64,000 nt of DNA from Aeromonas jandaei (GTDB taxonomy: Bacteria > Pseudomonadota > Gammaproteobacteria > Enterobacterales > Aeromonadaceae): contig NZ_CP149571.1 of NCBI RefSeq assembly GCF_037890695.1, forward strand, positions 4,184,001 to 4,248,000. The letters are read 5' to 3'. Position numbers and translations under genes: made by a program. The stretch's first letter is position 1. Each line of letters opens with the position of its first letter. Of this stretch, positions 40,828 through 50,100 are shown piece after piece. The notes below the pieces were generated by a model. That model was not told where the DNA came from. It was given only the letters and a program-made list of their open reading frames with translations, and ran no database searches.

Positions 40828-41086
40828 TGAAACCTCCTTTTACAACACGATTCTCCTCCCGGAGAGTGGACTCTATCAGACCACAGCCGTGAGGCTATGG
40901 TCTTGTTACATATCAATAAAGTCCGGCCAGCTATCGCACCATAACCCATCAGCGCTTGAATAGGCGGTCATCGGATTGGATTTCTTTGATGTGTGCCAAG
41001 CACAGGGGGGACAAAAGTCCTGCCCGGCAGCGGCCGCACCACCTAGAATGGCACCCTCGCACTACCTCCATGCCAAGGATCAGAAA

Positions 41087-41803
41087 ATGAGCATATTCGA
41101 GCTGTTCAGCATCAATAACACGCTAGTGACCATACCGCTGGGCGGCGGCTACGCCATGTCGTGGATTGAAGCCATAGGTACCCTGTTCGGGCTGGCCTGC
41201 ATCTGGTTCGCCAGTCAGGAGAAGACCATCAACTACCTGTTCGGTCTTATCAACGTCACCCTGTTTGCCATCATCTTCTTCCAGATCCAGCTCTACGGGC
41301 TGTTACTGCTGCAGCTGTTCTTCTTCTGCGCCAACGTCTACGGCTGGTACGCCTGGACCCGCCCGGCCAACGATCAGGGGGATACCCTGCAGATCCGCTG
41401 GCTCAGCAAATCCAAGCTCATCGTCACTGCCGTGGTGAGCGTGCTGGCCATCGCCCTGCTGACCCGCTACATCGACCCGGTATTCGCGGCGCTGGCGCGC
41501 ACCTCGGTCGCCCTGCTCAACCTGTGTGGTGCCGGACTTGCCACTCCCGAGCCCTCCCCCGATGCCTTCCCGTTCTGGGATGCCACTATGACGGTTCTCT
41601 CGGTGGTCGCCCAGATCCTGATGACCCGCAAATATGTGGAGAACTGGATCCTCTGGGTGGTTATCAACATCATCAGCATCGGTATCTATGCAGCGCAGGG
41701 GGTCTACGCCATGTCGCTCGAATACCTGATCCTGCTCTTTATCGCCGCCAACGGCACCCGCCTCTGGGTGATTGCCGCCAAGCGCCAGCCACAGGGGGTA
41801 TAA
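41087..41803 (+). CDS. pnuC: PnuC-family nicotinamide riboside/nucleoside transporter
   Basis: A 238-residue membrane protein of the PnuC family, the length of E. coli PnuC (239 aa). PnuC carries nicotinamide riboside by facilitated diffusion driven by intracellular trapping. Seen are the WIEAIGTLFGLACIWFASQEKTINYLFGLINV block, the NVYGWYAWTRP motif and the C-terminal ENWILWVVINIISIGIY repeat of the pseudo-symmetric fold. ATG 41087 has AAGGAT six bases upstream; the frame is open earlier but that stretch is not PnuC-like. It runs into a nucleoside phosphorylase gene three bases after its stop, so both are likely one transcript. Confidence 0.9.
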   Translation: MSIFELFSINNTLVTIPLGGGYAMSWIEAIGTLFGLACIWFASQEKTINYLFGLINVTLFAIIFFQIQLYGLLLLQLFFFCANVYGWYAWTRPANDQGDTLQIRWLSKSKLIVTAVVSVLAIALLTRYIDPVFAALARTSVALLNLCGAGLATPEPSPDAFPFWDATMTVLSVVAQILMTRKYVENWILWVVINIISIGIYAAQGVYAMSLEYLILLFIAANGTRLWVIAAKRQPQGV

Positions 41804-41806
41804 GCC

Positions 41807-42532
41807 ATGACGCTGCTACCCCATCTCCAGTGCCGCCCCGACCAGATTGCCGAGCGGGTGGTGCTGTGCGGCGACCCGGCCCGGGTTGATCGCATCGCCA
41901 GCCAGCTCGACGAGTGCGAAGTGCTGGGCCAGCACCGGGAGTTTCGTCTCATAAATGGCCGTTATCAGGGAGTGCCGATCACGGTTTGCAGCACCGGCAT
42001 CGGCGGTGCCTCGGCCATCATAGCGCTGGAGGAGCTGGTGCAGGCGGGTGCCCGCTCGCTTATTCGGGTCGGCTCTGCCGGCGCCCTGCAGCACGACATC
42101 GGTCTTGGCGACCTTATCGTGGTGGAAGGGGCGGTACGCAATGAGGGGGCCTCGCAGGCCTACCTGCCCGCCGAGTACCCCGCCTGCGCCGACATCTGGC
42201 TGCAGGCTGCCCTGCTCAATCAGGTGGCGGCCAGCGGCCAGCCTCATTGGCACGGGCTGGTGCGCTCCCACGACAGCTTCTATCGGGATGATGAGCAGGA
42301 GGTGTGCCGCTACTGGCATGCCCGTGGTGTGCTGGGCGCAGACATGGAGACCGCCTCCCTGCTTGCCGTGGGGCGCCTGCGCAAGGTGCGGGTTGCCGCC
42401 GTGCTCTGCAACGTGGTGCTGTTCGAGCAGGATGTGCAGGATGGGGTCAATGAGTACGCCAACGCCGAGCAGGCTATGATGAACGGCGAGCGAAACGCCA
42501 TCGCCGCCGCCCTCCACGCCCTGGTGCAATAA
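41807..42532 (+). CDS. Nucleoside phosphorylase (uridine/purine phosphorylase family)
   Basis: A 241-residue NP-I family phosphorylase, cleaving nucleosides to base and ribose 1-phosphate. Seen are the phosphate loop VLCGDPARVDRIA, the family motif CSTGIGGASAIIALEELV, LIRVGSAG, and the ribose-binding Met-Glu in GADMETASLL. It is similar in length to uridine phosphorylase (253 aa) and the overall pattern is Udp-like, but Asp replaces the residue before Met-Glu seen in E. coli Udp, so the base preference is open. It follows pnuC by three bases, suggesting that it metabolically traps an imported nucleoside. Confidence 0.87.
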   Translation: MTLLPHLQCRPDQIAERVVLCGDPARVDRIASQLDECEVLGQHREFRLINGRYQGVPITVCSTGIGGASAIIALEELVQAGARSLIRVGSAGALQHDIGLGDLIVVEGAVRNEGASQAYLPAEYPACADIWLQAALLNQVAASGQPHWHGLVRSHDSFYRDDEQEVCRYWHARGVLGADMETASLLAVGRLRKVRVAAVLCNVVLFEQDVQDGVNEYANAEQAMMNGERNAIAAALHALVQ

Positions 42533-42636
42533 CCCGCAAACCGTTAATCACGGCACATTCGACAGGAGGCGGGCTGGTATCCGGCCCGCGCTCTTGCTAG
42601 CCTCATGGCCCTCGTCATCGGTGCGACAGGTACGTC

Positions 42637-43308
42637 ATGCAGCAACAGCCCTATCCCCTCGGTCGTTTTCACGCCGAACTCGCCAAACTGGAACCCCGCT
42701 TTGCCGCGGCGCTGGAAGCGTGCACCCTGTTTCTGCGTCGCTACCTGCCGGGCGAATCGATCATGCGGCAGGGGGAGCTGAGCGAGCAGCTCTATCTGGT
42801 GGGCGCAGGGCGGGTCTCCCTCAATAGCGCCGTCCACTCGGGCCGCATCTTCCAGCTTGGCGAGATTGAGTGTCACAGCCAGATCTTCGGCGAAATGGAG
42901 TTCTTCAGCGCCACCCCGGTGCAGTGGAACGTGGTGGCCGAGACCGAACTGGACGCCCGGGTCATCTGTGCTCACAAACTGGCCCAGCGCCTGCTGGCCG
43001 AGCCCGAGCTGACCCTCTTCTTCGCCGCGGCGCTTGCCAGCGACTATCTCGATACGCTGGAGATCACCACCAGCCGACTGCTCCACCCCATCGCCTACAA
43101 CATCGCCTATGAGTTGTGGCGAGAACGCCAGCGCACCCCCATGCTGGGGTCACGCAAGCGGGCCCACGAGGCGGCGCGCTTCGGCACCACAGAGCGGGTT
43201 TACCGCCGCGCCCTCAAGGAGCTGGTCGAACAGGGCATAGTGGCCGACGGCAGCGACGGCCCCGTTATCGCCGATCTGACCAGGCTGCGCGCCTATCTCG
43301 ACCTTTGA
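42637..43308 (+). CDS. Crp/Fnr-family regulator, YeiL-like
   Basis: A 223-residue regulator with an N-terminal cyclic-nucleotide-type sensor domain (about 30-130: YLPGESIMRQGELSEQLYLVGAGRVSL) and a C-terminal winged helix (about 150-215). The sequence resembles E. coli YeiL (219 aa), which lies by nucleoside genes and acts in stationary phase and nitrogen starvation. It has no N-terminal Cys cluster, so it should not carry an FNR-type iron-sulfur centre. It lies between a nucleoside phosphorylase and yqfB on the same strand and may regulate them. Confidence 0.8.
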   Translation: MQQQPYPLGRFHAELAKLEPRFAAALEACTLFLRRYLPGESIMRQGELSEQLYLVGAGRVSLNSAVHSGRIFQLGEIECHSQIFGEMEFFSATPVQWNVVAETELDARVICAHKLAQRLLAEPELTLFFAAALASDYLDTLEITTSRLLHPIAYNIAYELWRERQRTPMLGSRKRAHEAARFGTTERVYRRALKELVEQGIVADGSDGPVIADLTRLRAYLDL

Positions 43309-43351
43309 TTTCCATTCATCCCATTTCGATTCACCCTGTCAGGAGAGAGCC

Positions 43352-43672
43352 ATGTCTACCCATCCCGAATTCACCTTCTTCAGCCGCTTCGTTGCCGACA
43401 TTCAGGCGGGCCGCAAGACCATCACCATCCGCGACGAGAGCGAGGCCAACTGGCAGCCCGGCCAGCGGCTGGCGCTGTTCACCAACCCGGAGCACCAGCC
43501 CTTCGGCACCATCGAGGTGCTCTCCGTCAATGCTGTAGCCTTCGATGAACTGAATGACGAGCACGCCCGCCAGGAGAACATGACCCTCCCCGAGCTCAAA
43601 CAGGTGATCCGCGATATCTACCCCGATCTGCCGCCGCTCTATGTGATTGAATTCCAGCTGCTTGAAGTCTGA
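43352..43672 (+). CDS. yqfB: N4-acetylcytidine amidohydrolase (ASCH domain)
   Basis: A 106-residue ASCH-domain protein closely resembling E. coli YqfB (103 aa), a small enzyme that hydrolyses N4-acetylcytidine to cytidine. The proposed catalytic residues are conserved as Lys22 and Thr25 in RKTITIRDES and Glu75 in ARQENMTL. The opening TFFSRFVADIQAGRKT is typical. AGGAGAG precedes ATG 43352. It follows the YeiL-like regulator by 43 bases and extends the nucleoside salvage theme of the two genes before that. Confidence 0.9.
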   Translation: MSTHPEFTFFSRFVADIQAGRKTITIRDESEANWQPGQRLALFTNPEHQPFGTIEVLSVNAVAFDELNDEHARQENMTLPELKQVIRDIYPDLPPLYVIEFQLLEV

Positions 43673-43759
43673 TTTTGTGAGCTGCCTCAGCTAACGCCGG
43701 TTGCGCTCTCTGGCTAAAGGCGCAAAATAACTGTTTTTATATACAGTTATTGGTGCGTT

Positions 43760-44680
43760 ATGGATATACAACTTGAACCGGCCATTGCGGCCATGGTGGC
43801 GGAGTTCATCGCTGCAGGCCGCCCCAAGGCGAGTAGCCTGAGCTGGCAGGCACGACGTGAAGGCTATCTTGCTTCGGCCATATTGGGCGGTGAACGGGAG
43901 GAGGTTGGCGTTGTCGAAGAGTGGCAACATGGCCATTATTCCATTCGCCTCTATCAGCCGGCGCCCACCTCAAGCGCAAACCATCCGGCCCTGATCTACT
44001 TTCATGGCGGCTGTTTTGTCAGCGGCGAGTTCGACACCCACGACCGCCAGATGCGCATGCTGTGTAATCGCGCCGAAGCACTGGTGTTCGCGGTACATAC
44101 CCGCCTTGCCCCTGAACACACCTATCCTGCAGCACACGACGACGCACTGGCTGCTACGCTCGCCATCATGGCCGATGTGGAGAAATGGCATGGGGATCCG
44201 GCACGGATTGTCCTTGCGGGCGACAGTGCCGGCGGGCACATCGCCCTGATCACCACCTTGCGACTCAAGGAGCAAGGCGCACCCTTGCCTGCAGCCCAAC
44301 TGCTCATCTATCCGATGCTCGATGCTGCGGGCGACAGTGACAGCTATCGGCAGCTAGGGGATGACTACCTCATCACCCGCGACATGCTGTTAAGCGGTTT
44401 TCACGCCTATCTGGGTGAACTGCCCGCCACTCACCCCGAAGCCAGCCCGCTCCACCATCCTGCCCTGTCAGGATTGCCGCCGACCCATATCGTAACGGCG
44501 GAATATGATCCGCTGCGCGATGAAGGGGAAGCCCTCTATCGCAAACTGCTGCAAGCCGGAGTCACGGCTACCTGTCAGCGGCAACTGGGGGTTATACACG
44601 GCTTCTTTCAACTGGCCGGAGTCAGCCCCGCTGCGCGTCAGCTCATTGAACAGCTCTCACTGTTTATCAGGAGACTCTGA
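43760..44680 (+). CDS. Alpha/beta hydrolase (hormone-sensitive lipase family)
   Basis: A 306-residue esterase of the HSL (family IV) type. The oxyanion-hole motif reads HGGC where HGGG is usual, in YFHGGCFVSG; the nucleophile Ser is in GDSAGGH; the acid is in EYDPLRDEG and the His in VIHGFFQLAG. Family members hydrolyse short acyl esters. There is an AT-rich stretch upstream (43718-43760) likely to carry its promoter, so it may be transcribed apart from yqfB. The natural substrate is unknown. Confidence 0.85.
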   Translation: MDIQLEPAIAAMVAEFIAAGRPKASSLSWQARREGYLASAILGGEREEVGVVEEWQHGHYSIRLYQPAPTSSANHPALIYFHGGCFVSGEFDTHDRQMRMLCNRAEALVFAVHTRLAPEHTYPAAHDDALAATLAIMADVEKWHGDPARIVLAGDSAGGHIALITTLRLKEQGAPLPAAQLLIYPMLDAAGDSDSYRQLGDDYLITRDMLLSGFHAYLGELPATHPEASPLHHPALSGLPPTHIVTAEYDPLRDEGEALYRKLLQAGVTATCQRQLGVIHGFFQLAGVSPAARQLIEQLSLFIRRL

Positions 44681-44741
44681 TTTGGCCTTTGCCGAGCGAT
44701 GTGTTAATAGTGTCCTCTTTTGAATCATGGAGGTGACCCGA

Positions 44742-45122
44742 GTGTTTGAGATAGCGAGCCTGAGAGAAGGGATGATGCACGGGGTCGAGCTGTTCCAGTT
44801 GCTGCTGGAGATCATCTCCATCGCCTGTGTGGTGATAGGGCTTGGCAAGACCCTCTGGCTGGCGGCACGGATGGAGGATCACGAACCGGGCTTTCCGCGC
44901 ATTCGCCTCTGTTTTGGCAGCTGGCTCATTCTGGCGCTGGAGTTCCAGCTCGCCGCCGACATCCTGGCCACCACGGTCGCGCCAAGCAAGGAGGAGCTGA
45001 TCCGCCTTGCCATCATCGCGGTGATCCGCACCTTCCTGAACTACTTCCTCGGCAAGGAGCTGGAAGCACAAGCGGAACGCCAGCAGGAACAGCGCAGCGA
45101 GCAGGCCAAGGCTGCTCAATAA
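44742..45122 (+). CDS. DUF1622 small membrane protein
   Basis: A 126-residue membrane protein of the DUF1622 family, with three hydrophobic segments and a charged Gln/Glu-rich C-terminal tail. The segment HGVELFQLLLEIISIACVVIGL and the FGSWLILALEFQLAADILATTV block are typical of this family. GTG 44742 is chosen because GGAGGTGA lies at ideal spacing; ATG 44727 would lie on top of that site and has none of its own. The function is unknown. Confidence 0.75.
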   Translation: MFEIASLREGMMHGVELFQLLLEIISIACVVIGLGKTLWLAARMEDHEPGFPRIRLCFGSWLILALEFQLAADILATTVAPSKEELIRLAIIAVIRTFLNYFLGKELEAQAERQQEQRSEQAKAAQ

Positions 45123-45322
45123 CCTGTATTCCTGCATAGCATCAACGCTAAGTGCCGTGCCATCCCGACCACAGCCGTGGCCCGGGATGGCACCTTTGTG
45201 ACCCTTCCCGCACTTTTGGCAATCAGCCAACTATGGAACCCTTTTCAAGGTTTCCCCTGCCCTGTCGAGTACCCGTTCATCTGCGTAAGATAGAAAATCT
45301 TCTCCCCCAACCGGCCAAGCTG

Positions 45323-46963
45323 ATGAATACGCACTCCCTTCACACGCCCGATATCGACCTCGATAGCTGCGTCATCTACCAGATCTACCCCATGAGTTTT
45401 CAGGACAGCGATGGCGACGGCATGGGCGATATCAACGGCATCCGTCAGCGCCTCGACTATCTGGCCACCCTCGGGGTCGATATGCTCTGGCTCACCCCCA
45501 TCTATCGCTCCCCCAAACGGGACAACGGCTACGATGTGGCGGACTACCGTGCCATCGACCCCGCCTTCGGCACCCTGACCGAGATGGAGCAGCTGATCGC
45601 CGAAGCGGCCGCTCACGGCATCGGCATCATGATGGATATCGTCGCCAACCACACCTCCACCGAGCACGAGTGGTTTATGAAGGCACTGGCTGGCGATCCC
45701 CGTTATCAGGGTTATTACGTATTCCGGGATCAAGCCTTTGTCGATGCTCACCCCATTACCTCGATTTTTGGCGGCAGCGGCTGGCAGTACGTGCCAGCGC
45801 TTGATCGCTACTACCTGCACAACTTCGATCCCAGTCAGGCCGATCTGGACTGGGATAACCCGGCGGTGCGGGCCGAAATGGCGGCGGTGATCAACTTCTG
45901 GCTGGGCAAAGGGATCAAGGGATTTCGCTTCGATGTGATCGACATGGTGAGCAAGGAGTGGGACCGGCTGGCCATGAGCAATGGCCCGCGCCTGCACGAC
46001 TATATCCACGAGCTCAATGCCGCGAGCTTCGGCGGCAAGGGGATCATCACTGTGGGGGAGACCTGGGGGGCCGATCTCGCCCATATGCAGAACTATTCGA
46101 ACCACGACGGCAGCGAGTTCAGCATGGTGTTCAACTTCGAGCATCTGGGGCTCGGCAGTGACAAGTGGTCATCCCGTTTTGCTCCCCTCGCCTTCAAGCG
46201 AGCCATGGCCCGCCACCAGCAAGGGCTGCACGGGCGTGGCTGGAACAGCCTGTTTCTCGGCAACCACGACCTGCCTCGCGCCGTCTCCCGCTTTGGCGAC
46301 GACAGACCAGAGTGGCGGGAAACCAGCGCCAGGCTGTGGGCCATGGTGCTGCACATGATGCAGGGCACTCCCTTCATCTATCAGGGGGAGGAGCTGGCCA
46401 TGACCAACCGCCACTGGCAGCCGGACGAGCTGCGCGATGTGGAGGCCATCAACTACCGCGCCAGCCAGTCAGGGCTGGATCCTGCCGAGCTGAGTCGGCG
46501 GCTCGATGCCATCGGCCGCGACAACGCCCGCACCCCGATGCAGTGGGACGCAGGCCCCCACGCCGGTTTCAGCACGGCCACGCCCTGGATTGCCCTCAAC
46601 GCCAATCACGTCGAGATAAATGCCGCCGAGCAGCTGGCCCGCCCCGACTCGCCGTTTCACTGCTATCGCCAGCTTATCGCCCTGCGCAAGGCTCACCCTG
46701 TCGTTCGCCACGGCAATTTCGAACTGCTGGATGGGGATGATCCCGAGCGCATCAGCTATCGCCGCCACTGGCAGGATCCGGCCAGCGGAGAGCGGCACAC
46801 CCTGCTGCTGCTCGCCAATCTCACGGCGAACCCCTTGCCGATGCCCCACTTCGACAAGGTGACAGACAAGATGCGGTTGCTGCTGGCCAATTACCCAGGC
46901 GAACCGCTGCCACTCTTCGCCCCTTATCAGTGCGCCATCTGGCTGCAAGTAGAGCAGGGTTAA
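45323..46963 (+). CDS. GH13 alpha-glucosidase (oligo-1,6-glucosidase type)
   Basis: A 546-residue family GH13 enzyme, cytoplasmic, with no signal peptide. The four conserved regions are DIVANH (105-110), GFRFDVID with nucleophile Asp204, TVGETWG with acid Glu246, and FLGNHDLPR with Asp316. A (beta/alpha)8 barrel is followed by a C-terminal beta domain. The loop after region II (VIDMVSKEW) and YQIYPMSFQDSDGDGMGDINGI suit alpha-1,6- or alpha-1,4-glucosidases; trehalose-6-phosphate hydrolase is an alternative. ATG 45323 is chosen on homology; it lacks a clear ribosome binding site, and the long in-frame extension upstream is not GH13-like. No sugar transporter is adjacent. Confidence 0.87.
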   Translation: MNTHSLHTPDIDLDSCVIYQIYPMSFQDSDGDGMGDINGIRQRLDYLATLGVDMLWLTPIYRSPKRDNGYDVADYRAIDPAFGTLTEMEQLIAEAAAHGIGIMMDIVANHTSTEHEWFMKALAGDPRYQGYYVFRDQAFVDAHPITSIFGGSGWQYVPALDRYYLHNFDPSQADLDWDNPAVRAEMAAVINFWLGKGIKGFRFDVIDMVSKEWDRLAMSNGPRLHDYIHELNAASFGGKGIITVGETWGADLAHMQNYSNHDGSEFSMVFNFEHLGLGSDKWSSRFAPLAFKRAMARHQQGLHGRGWNSLFLGNHDLPRAVSRFGDDRPEWRETSARLWAMVLHMMQGTPFIYQGEELAMTNRHWQPDELRDVEAINYRASQSGLDPAELSRRLDAIGRDNARTPMQWDAGPHAGFSTATPWIALNANHVEINAAEQLARPDSPFHCYRQLIALRKAHPVVRHGNFELLDGDDPERISYRRHWQDPASGERHTLLLLANLTANPLPMPHFDKVTDKMRLLLANYPGEPLPLFAPYQCAIWLQVEQG

Positions 46964-47191
46964 CCCCGTGTTGACGGGCCATACCAATGGCCCGTCAACC
47001 ACCTCCCGTTTGCTGTCAGCAGAAAATCATGCACCCACGCGGCGGGATTAAATTAACCACTATTACTGACTTATTAATTGATTATTTATCCCGTTTGATA
47101 CGCTCTCATTGCCCCTCTTACTATGCCAGCGACCTATCCATTGCCGATGCAACTATCGGCCTTCAAACTGGCATAGCAAAGTGGAAAACAC

Positions 47192-50100
47192 ATGATCACC
47201 ACAGACGGGAATAACGCAGTCGCCTCGGTGGCGTACCGCACCAGCGAAGTCATCGCCATCTACCCCATCACCCCCAGCTCGGCCATGGCTGAACAGTCGT
47301 CGGCCTGGTCGAGCGAACGGGGCAAGAACCTGTGGGGGGATGTCCCCCGGGTTGTCGAGATGCAGTCGGAAGGGGGTGCCATCGCCGCCGTCCACGGCGC
47401 CCTGCAGACCGGCGCGCTGGCGACCTCGTTTACCTCGTCGCAGGGTTTGCTGCTGATGATCCCCAACCTCTACAAGCTGGCGGGTCAGCTTATCCCCTTT
47501 GTGCTGCATGTGGCGGCGCGCACCGTGGCGACCCACGCGCTATCGATCTTTGGCGATCACTCGGACGTGATGGCGGTGCGCCAGACCGGCTGCGCCATGC
47601 TCTGTGCCAGCAATGTGCAGGAGGCGCAGGATTTTGCCCTGATCTCCCAGATAGCGAGCCTCAACAGCCGCCTTCCCTTTATCCACTTCTTCGACGGCTT
47701 TCGTACCTCTCACGAGATCGCCAAGATAGCGCCGCTCGCTGACGACACCCTGCGCGCCCTGCTGCCCGCAGATGCCATCCGTGCCCATCGTGACCGGGCG
47801 CTCACCCCCGACAAACCGGTCATTCGCGGTACCGCCGCCAACCCGGACACCTACTTCCAGTGCCGGGAGGCGAGCAACCCCTGGTATGACGCCGCCTATG
47901 GCCATGTGAGCGAGGCGATGCAGGCTTTTGGCGAACAGACCGGCCGCCACTACCGGCCATTTGAATACGTCGGCCACCCGCAGGCGGAGCGGATTGTGGT
48001 GCTGATGGGATCGGCGATTGGCACCTGTGAAGAGGTGATCGAGCGCCTGCTGGCCCAAGGGGAGAAGGTGGGGCTGGTGAAGGTACGGCTGTTCCGCCCC
48101 TTCTCGGCCGATCACCTGTTGGCCGCGATTCCCGAGAGTGCCCGCACCATCGCCGTACTGGATCGCACCAAGGAGCCGGGCGCACAGGCCGAGCCCCTCT
48201 ATCTCGACGTGATGACGGCGCTGGCCGAAGCGGTCAGCCGGGGCGAGCGGGCAAGCCTGCCACGGGTCATCGGCGGTCGATACGGCCTCTCCTCCAAAGA
48301 GTTCGGCCCCGCCTGCGCGCTGGCGGTGTTTGCCGAACTGGCGCAAGAAAACCCGCGCCAGCGCTTTACCGTCGGCATCTTCGATGACATCACAGGTCTC
48401 TCGCTACCGCTGCCCGCGCTGGATTCGCAAAGCCCCATCCACAACCAGCAACACAAGCTGGAGGCACTCTTCTACGGTCTTGGCAGCGATGGCACCGTCT
48501 CGGCGGCCAAGAACAGCATCAAGATCCTCGGCAACCACACCGACCTCTATCCGCAGGGCTATTTCGTCTACGACTCCAAGAAGGCGGGCGGCCTCACCGT
48601 CTCTCACCTGCGGGTGGGCGAGCGGCCGCTGCAATCGGCCTATCTGGTGGAAGAGGCGGACTTTATCGGCTGCCATCAGTGGCAGTTCATCGACAAGTAC
48701 CGGATGGCGGAGCGCTTGAAGGCGGGTGGCATCTTCCTGCTCAACACCCCCTACAGCGAAGCGGAGATCTGGCAGCGCCTCCCCAGCGAGGTGCAGCACA
48801 CCCTGCGCGAGAAAGAGGCGCGCTTCTACATCATCAACGCCGCCAAAATTGCCCGCGACTGCCAGCTCGGTAACCGCATCAATACCGTGATGCAGATGGC
48901 CTTCTTCCAGCTCAGCGCCATCATTCCCCCCGCAGAGGCGACCAGCCTGCTGAAGCAGGCCATCGCCACCAGCTATGGCAGCAAGGGACAAGCGCTGGTC
49001 GAACGCAACTGGCAGGCACTGGAGGCAACCTGCGCTGCCCTGACCCGGGTGCCACTTGGCGAGCTGGATCCCGCCAGCCGCCCCCGCCCGCCGGTGGTTT
49101 CGGCCAAGGCCCCCGATTTTGTCCAGACCGTCACCGCCGCCATGCTGGCGGGACTGGGTGACAGCCTGCCGGTCTCCGCCTTCCCGCCGGATGGCACCTG
49201 GCCGGTCGGCACCACCCGCTGGGAAAAGCGCAATATCGCCAAGGAGATCCCCATCTGGGAGGCGGAGCTCTGCACCCAGTGCAACTACTGCGTCGCCGCC
49301 TGTCCCCACTCGGCCATTCGCGCCAAGGTGGTGGAAGCGGATGCGCTGGCCGCTGCTCCCACCACTCTCGATGCGCTGGATGTGAAATCCCGTGACATGC
49401 GCGGCCAACAGTACGTGTTGCAGGTGGCGCCGGAGGATTGCACCGGCTGCAACCTCTGCGTCGAAGTCTGCCCGGCCAAGGATCGCAGCAACCCGGATCG
49501 CAAGGCGATCAATATGGCTTCACGCCTCGATCACCTCGACGAGCAGAAGGCCAACTACGACTTCTTCCTCGACCTGCCAGAGCGCAGCGCCGAGCAGCTG
49601 GAGCGCATCGACATTCGCACCTCCCAGCTCATCTCGCCGCTGTTTGAATACTCGGGCGCCTGCTCCGGCTGTGGCGAGACTCCCTATATCAAGTTGCTGA
49701 CCCAGCTCTATGGCGATCGGCTGCTGATTGCCAACGCCACCGGCTGCTCGTCCATTTATGGCGGCAACCTGCCTACCACCCCCTACACCACCAACGCCGA
49801 CGGGCGCGGGCCAGCCTGGGCCAACTCGTTGTTTGAAGACAACGCCGAGTTCGGACTGGGCTTCCGTCTTACCGTCGATCAGCACAGGGAGCGGGTGCGC
49901 CGTCTGCTGGCGAGCCTGGGCGACACCATACCGGCAGCGCTGCGCGAGGCGCTCGGCGATACCACCCTGCCGGTTTCCGAGCAGCGGGCCCATATCCAGC
50001 AGTTGCGAGCACTGCTGCAGGGGAGCCAGATCCCGGCAGCCCTTGAACTGGCCCGCGATGCGGACTATCTGGTGGAAAAATCGGTCTGGCTCATCGGCGG

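Noticed and set aside
40951..41086. Possible riboswitch upstream of pnuC
   Set aside because: No match to known NAD, TPP or preQ1 patterns could be seen by eye; a covariance model search would be needed.
44667..45230. A 187-codon minus-strand frame
   Set aside because: Antisense to the DUF1622 gene, low-complexity product.
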